Positions 6,573 through 6,624 of a stretch of DNA of 6,624 nucleotides are shown piece after piece. Positions within the stretch are counted from its first letter, which is position 1, and every line of letters starts with the position of its first letter. The position numbers and the translations under genes were made by a program. The notes below the pieces were generated by a model. That model was not told where the DNA came from, ran no database searches, and saw only the letters and a list, made by a program, of their open reading frames with translations. Source of the DNA: Gemmatimonadota bacterium. Lineage in GTDB: Bacteria; Gemmatimonadota; Gemmatimonadetes; Longimicrobiales; Longimicrobiaceae. The stretch covers positions 1-6,624 of the forward strand of contig JAHWJV010000204.1 of NCBI GenBank assembly GCA_019348265.1, read 5' to 3'.

Positions 6573-6624
6573 CGGGACGTAGCGCAGTCCGGTAGCGCAC
6601 CTGAATGGGGTTCAGGGGGTCGCG
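6573..6624 (+). tRNA. tRNA-Pro, anticodon GGG, 3' end beyond window
   Basis: The 5' 52 nt of a tRNA are present. The 5' acceptor strand is CGGGACG (6573-6579). The D-arm has GCGC stems (6581-6584 and 6595-6598) around AGTCCGGTA. The anticodon stem CCTGA/TCAGG (6600-6604, 6612-6616) closes the 7-nt loop ATGGGGT. Anticodon GGG is at 6607-6609 with T before it and G after it, as is usual for proline tRNAs; it reads CCC and CCU. The variable region GGGTC and first T-stem bases follow. The 3' acceptor strand, T-loop and any CCA lie outside the window, so the acceptor pairing cannot be checked. Confidence 0.93.

Overview
The window looks like part of a high-GC Gram-negative chromosome. It holds two divergent SusC/RagA-type TonB-dependent outer-membrane receptors, and one of them is fused in frame to the C-terminal part of a coproheme decarboxylase (HemQ, chlorite-dismutase family). 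High GC combined with SusC-type receptors, with a signal peptide ending near 'LAAQQ' and the 'LEGIV-TGLG' box wording, points to Gemmatimonadota (perhaps Longimicrobiales). Rhodothermota or another high-GC Bacteroidota relative is the main alternative. This placement is inference from protein style, not from a marker gene.

Layout. Positions 2734 down to 1 (minus strand) encode the first 911 residues of a SusC-like receptor that runs off the left edge. Positions 2735-3287 are a 553-bp divergent intergenic region, locally AT-richer. It contains two Shine-Dalgarno sites, weak promoter candidates and two notable inverted repeats (2901-2947 and 2977-3014) that could be operators. Positions 3288-6497 (plus strand) are one uninterrupted 1069-codon frame. 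Residues 1 to about 974 are a second SusC-like receptor: signal peptide, carboxypeptidase-regulatory-like domain, TonB box, plug and most of the barrel. Residues about 975-1069 are the C-terminal ~40% of HemQ. A strong sigma-70-type promoter (6509-6537) follows, then the 5' 52 nt of a tRNA-Pro(GGG) gene cut by the right edge.

Interpretation. Both receptors should import TonB-dependent nutrients (glycans, peptides or other oligomers), normally each with a SusD lipoprotein partner. No SusD gene is visible; one for the minus-strand receptor could lie beyond the left edge. The plus-strand frame swaps the last barrel strands, and whatever normally follows a susC gene, for a headless hemQ end. The switch happens at an Asn-Trp-Tyr that both families have at that place, so the junction looks like microhomology joining. 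It may be a real chromosomal deletion or an assembly chimera. Neither half looks complete enough to do its parental job: the barrel lacks its last strands and beta-signal, and HemQ lacks its N-terminal half and the catalytic Tyr. The junction is the most important thing to verify here.
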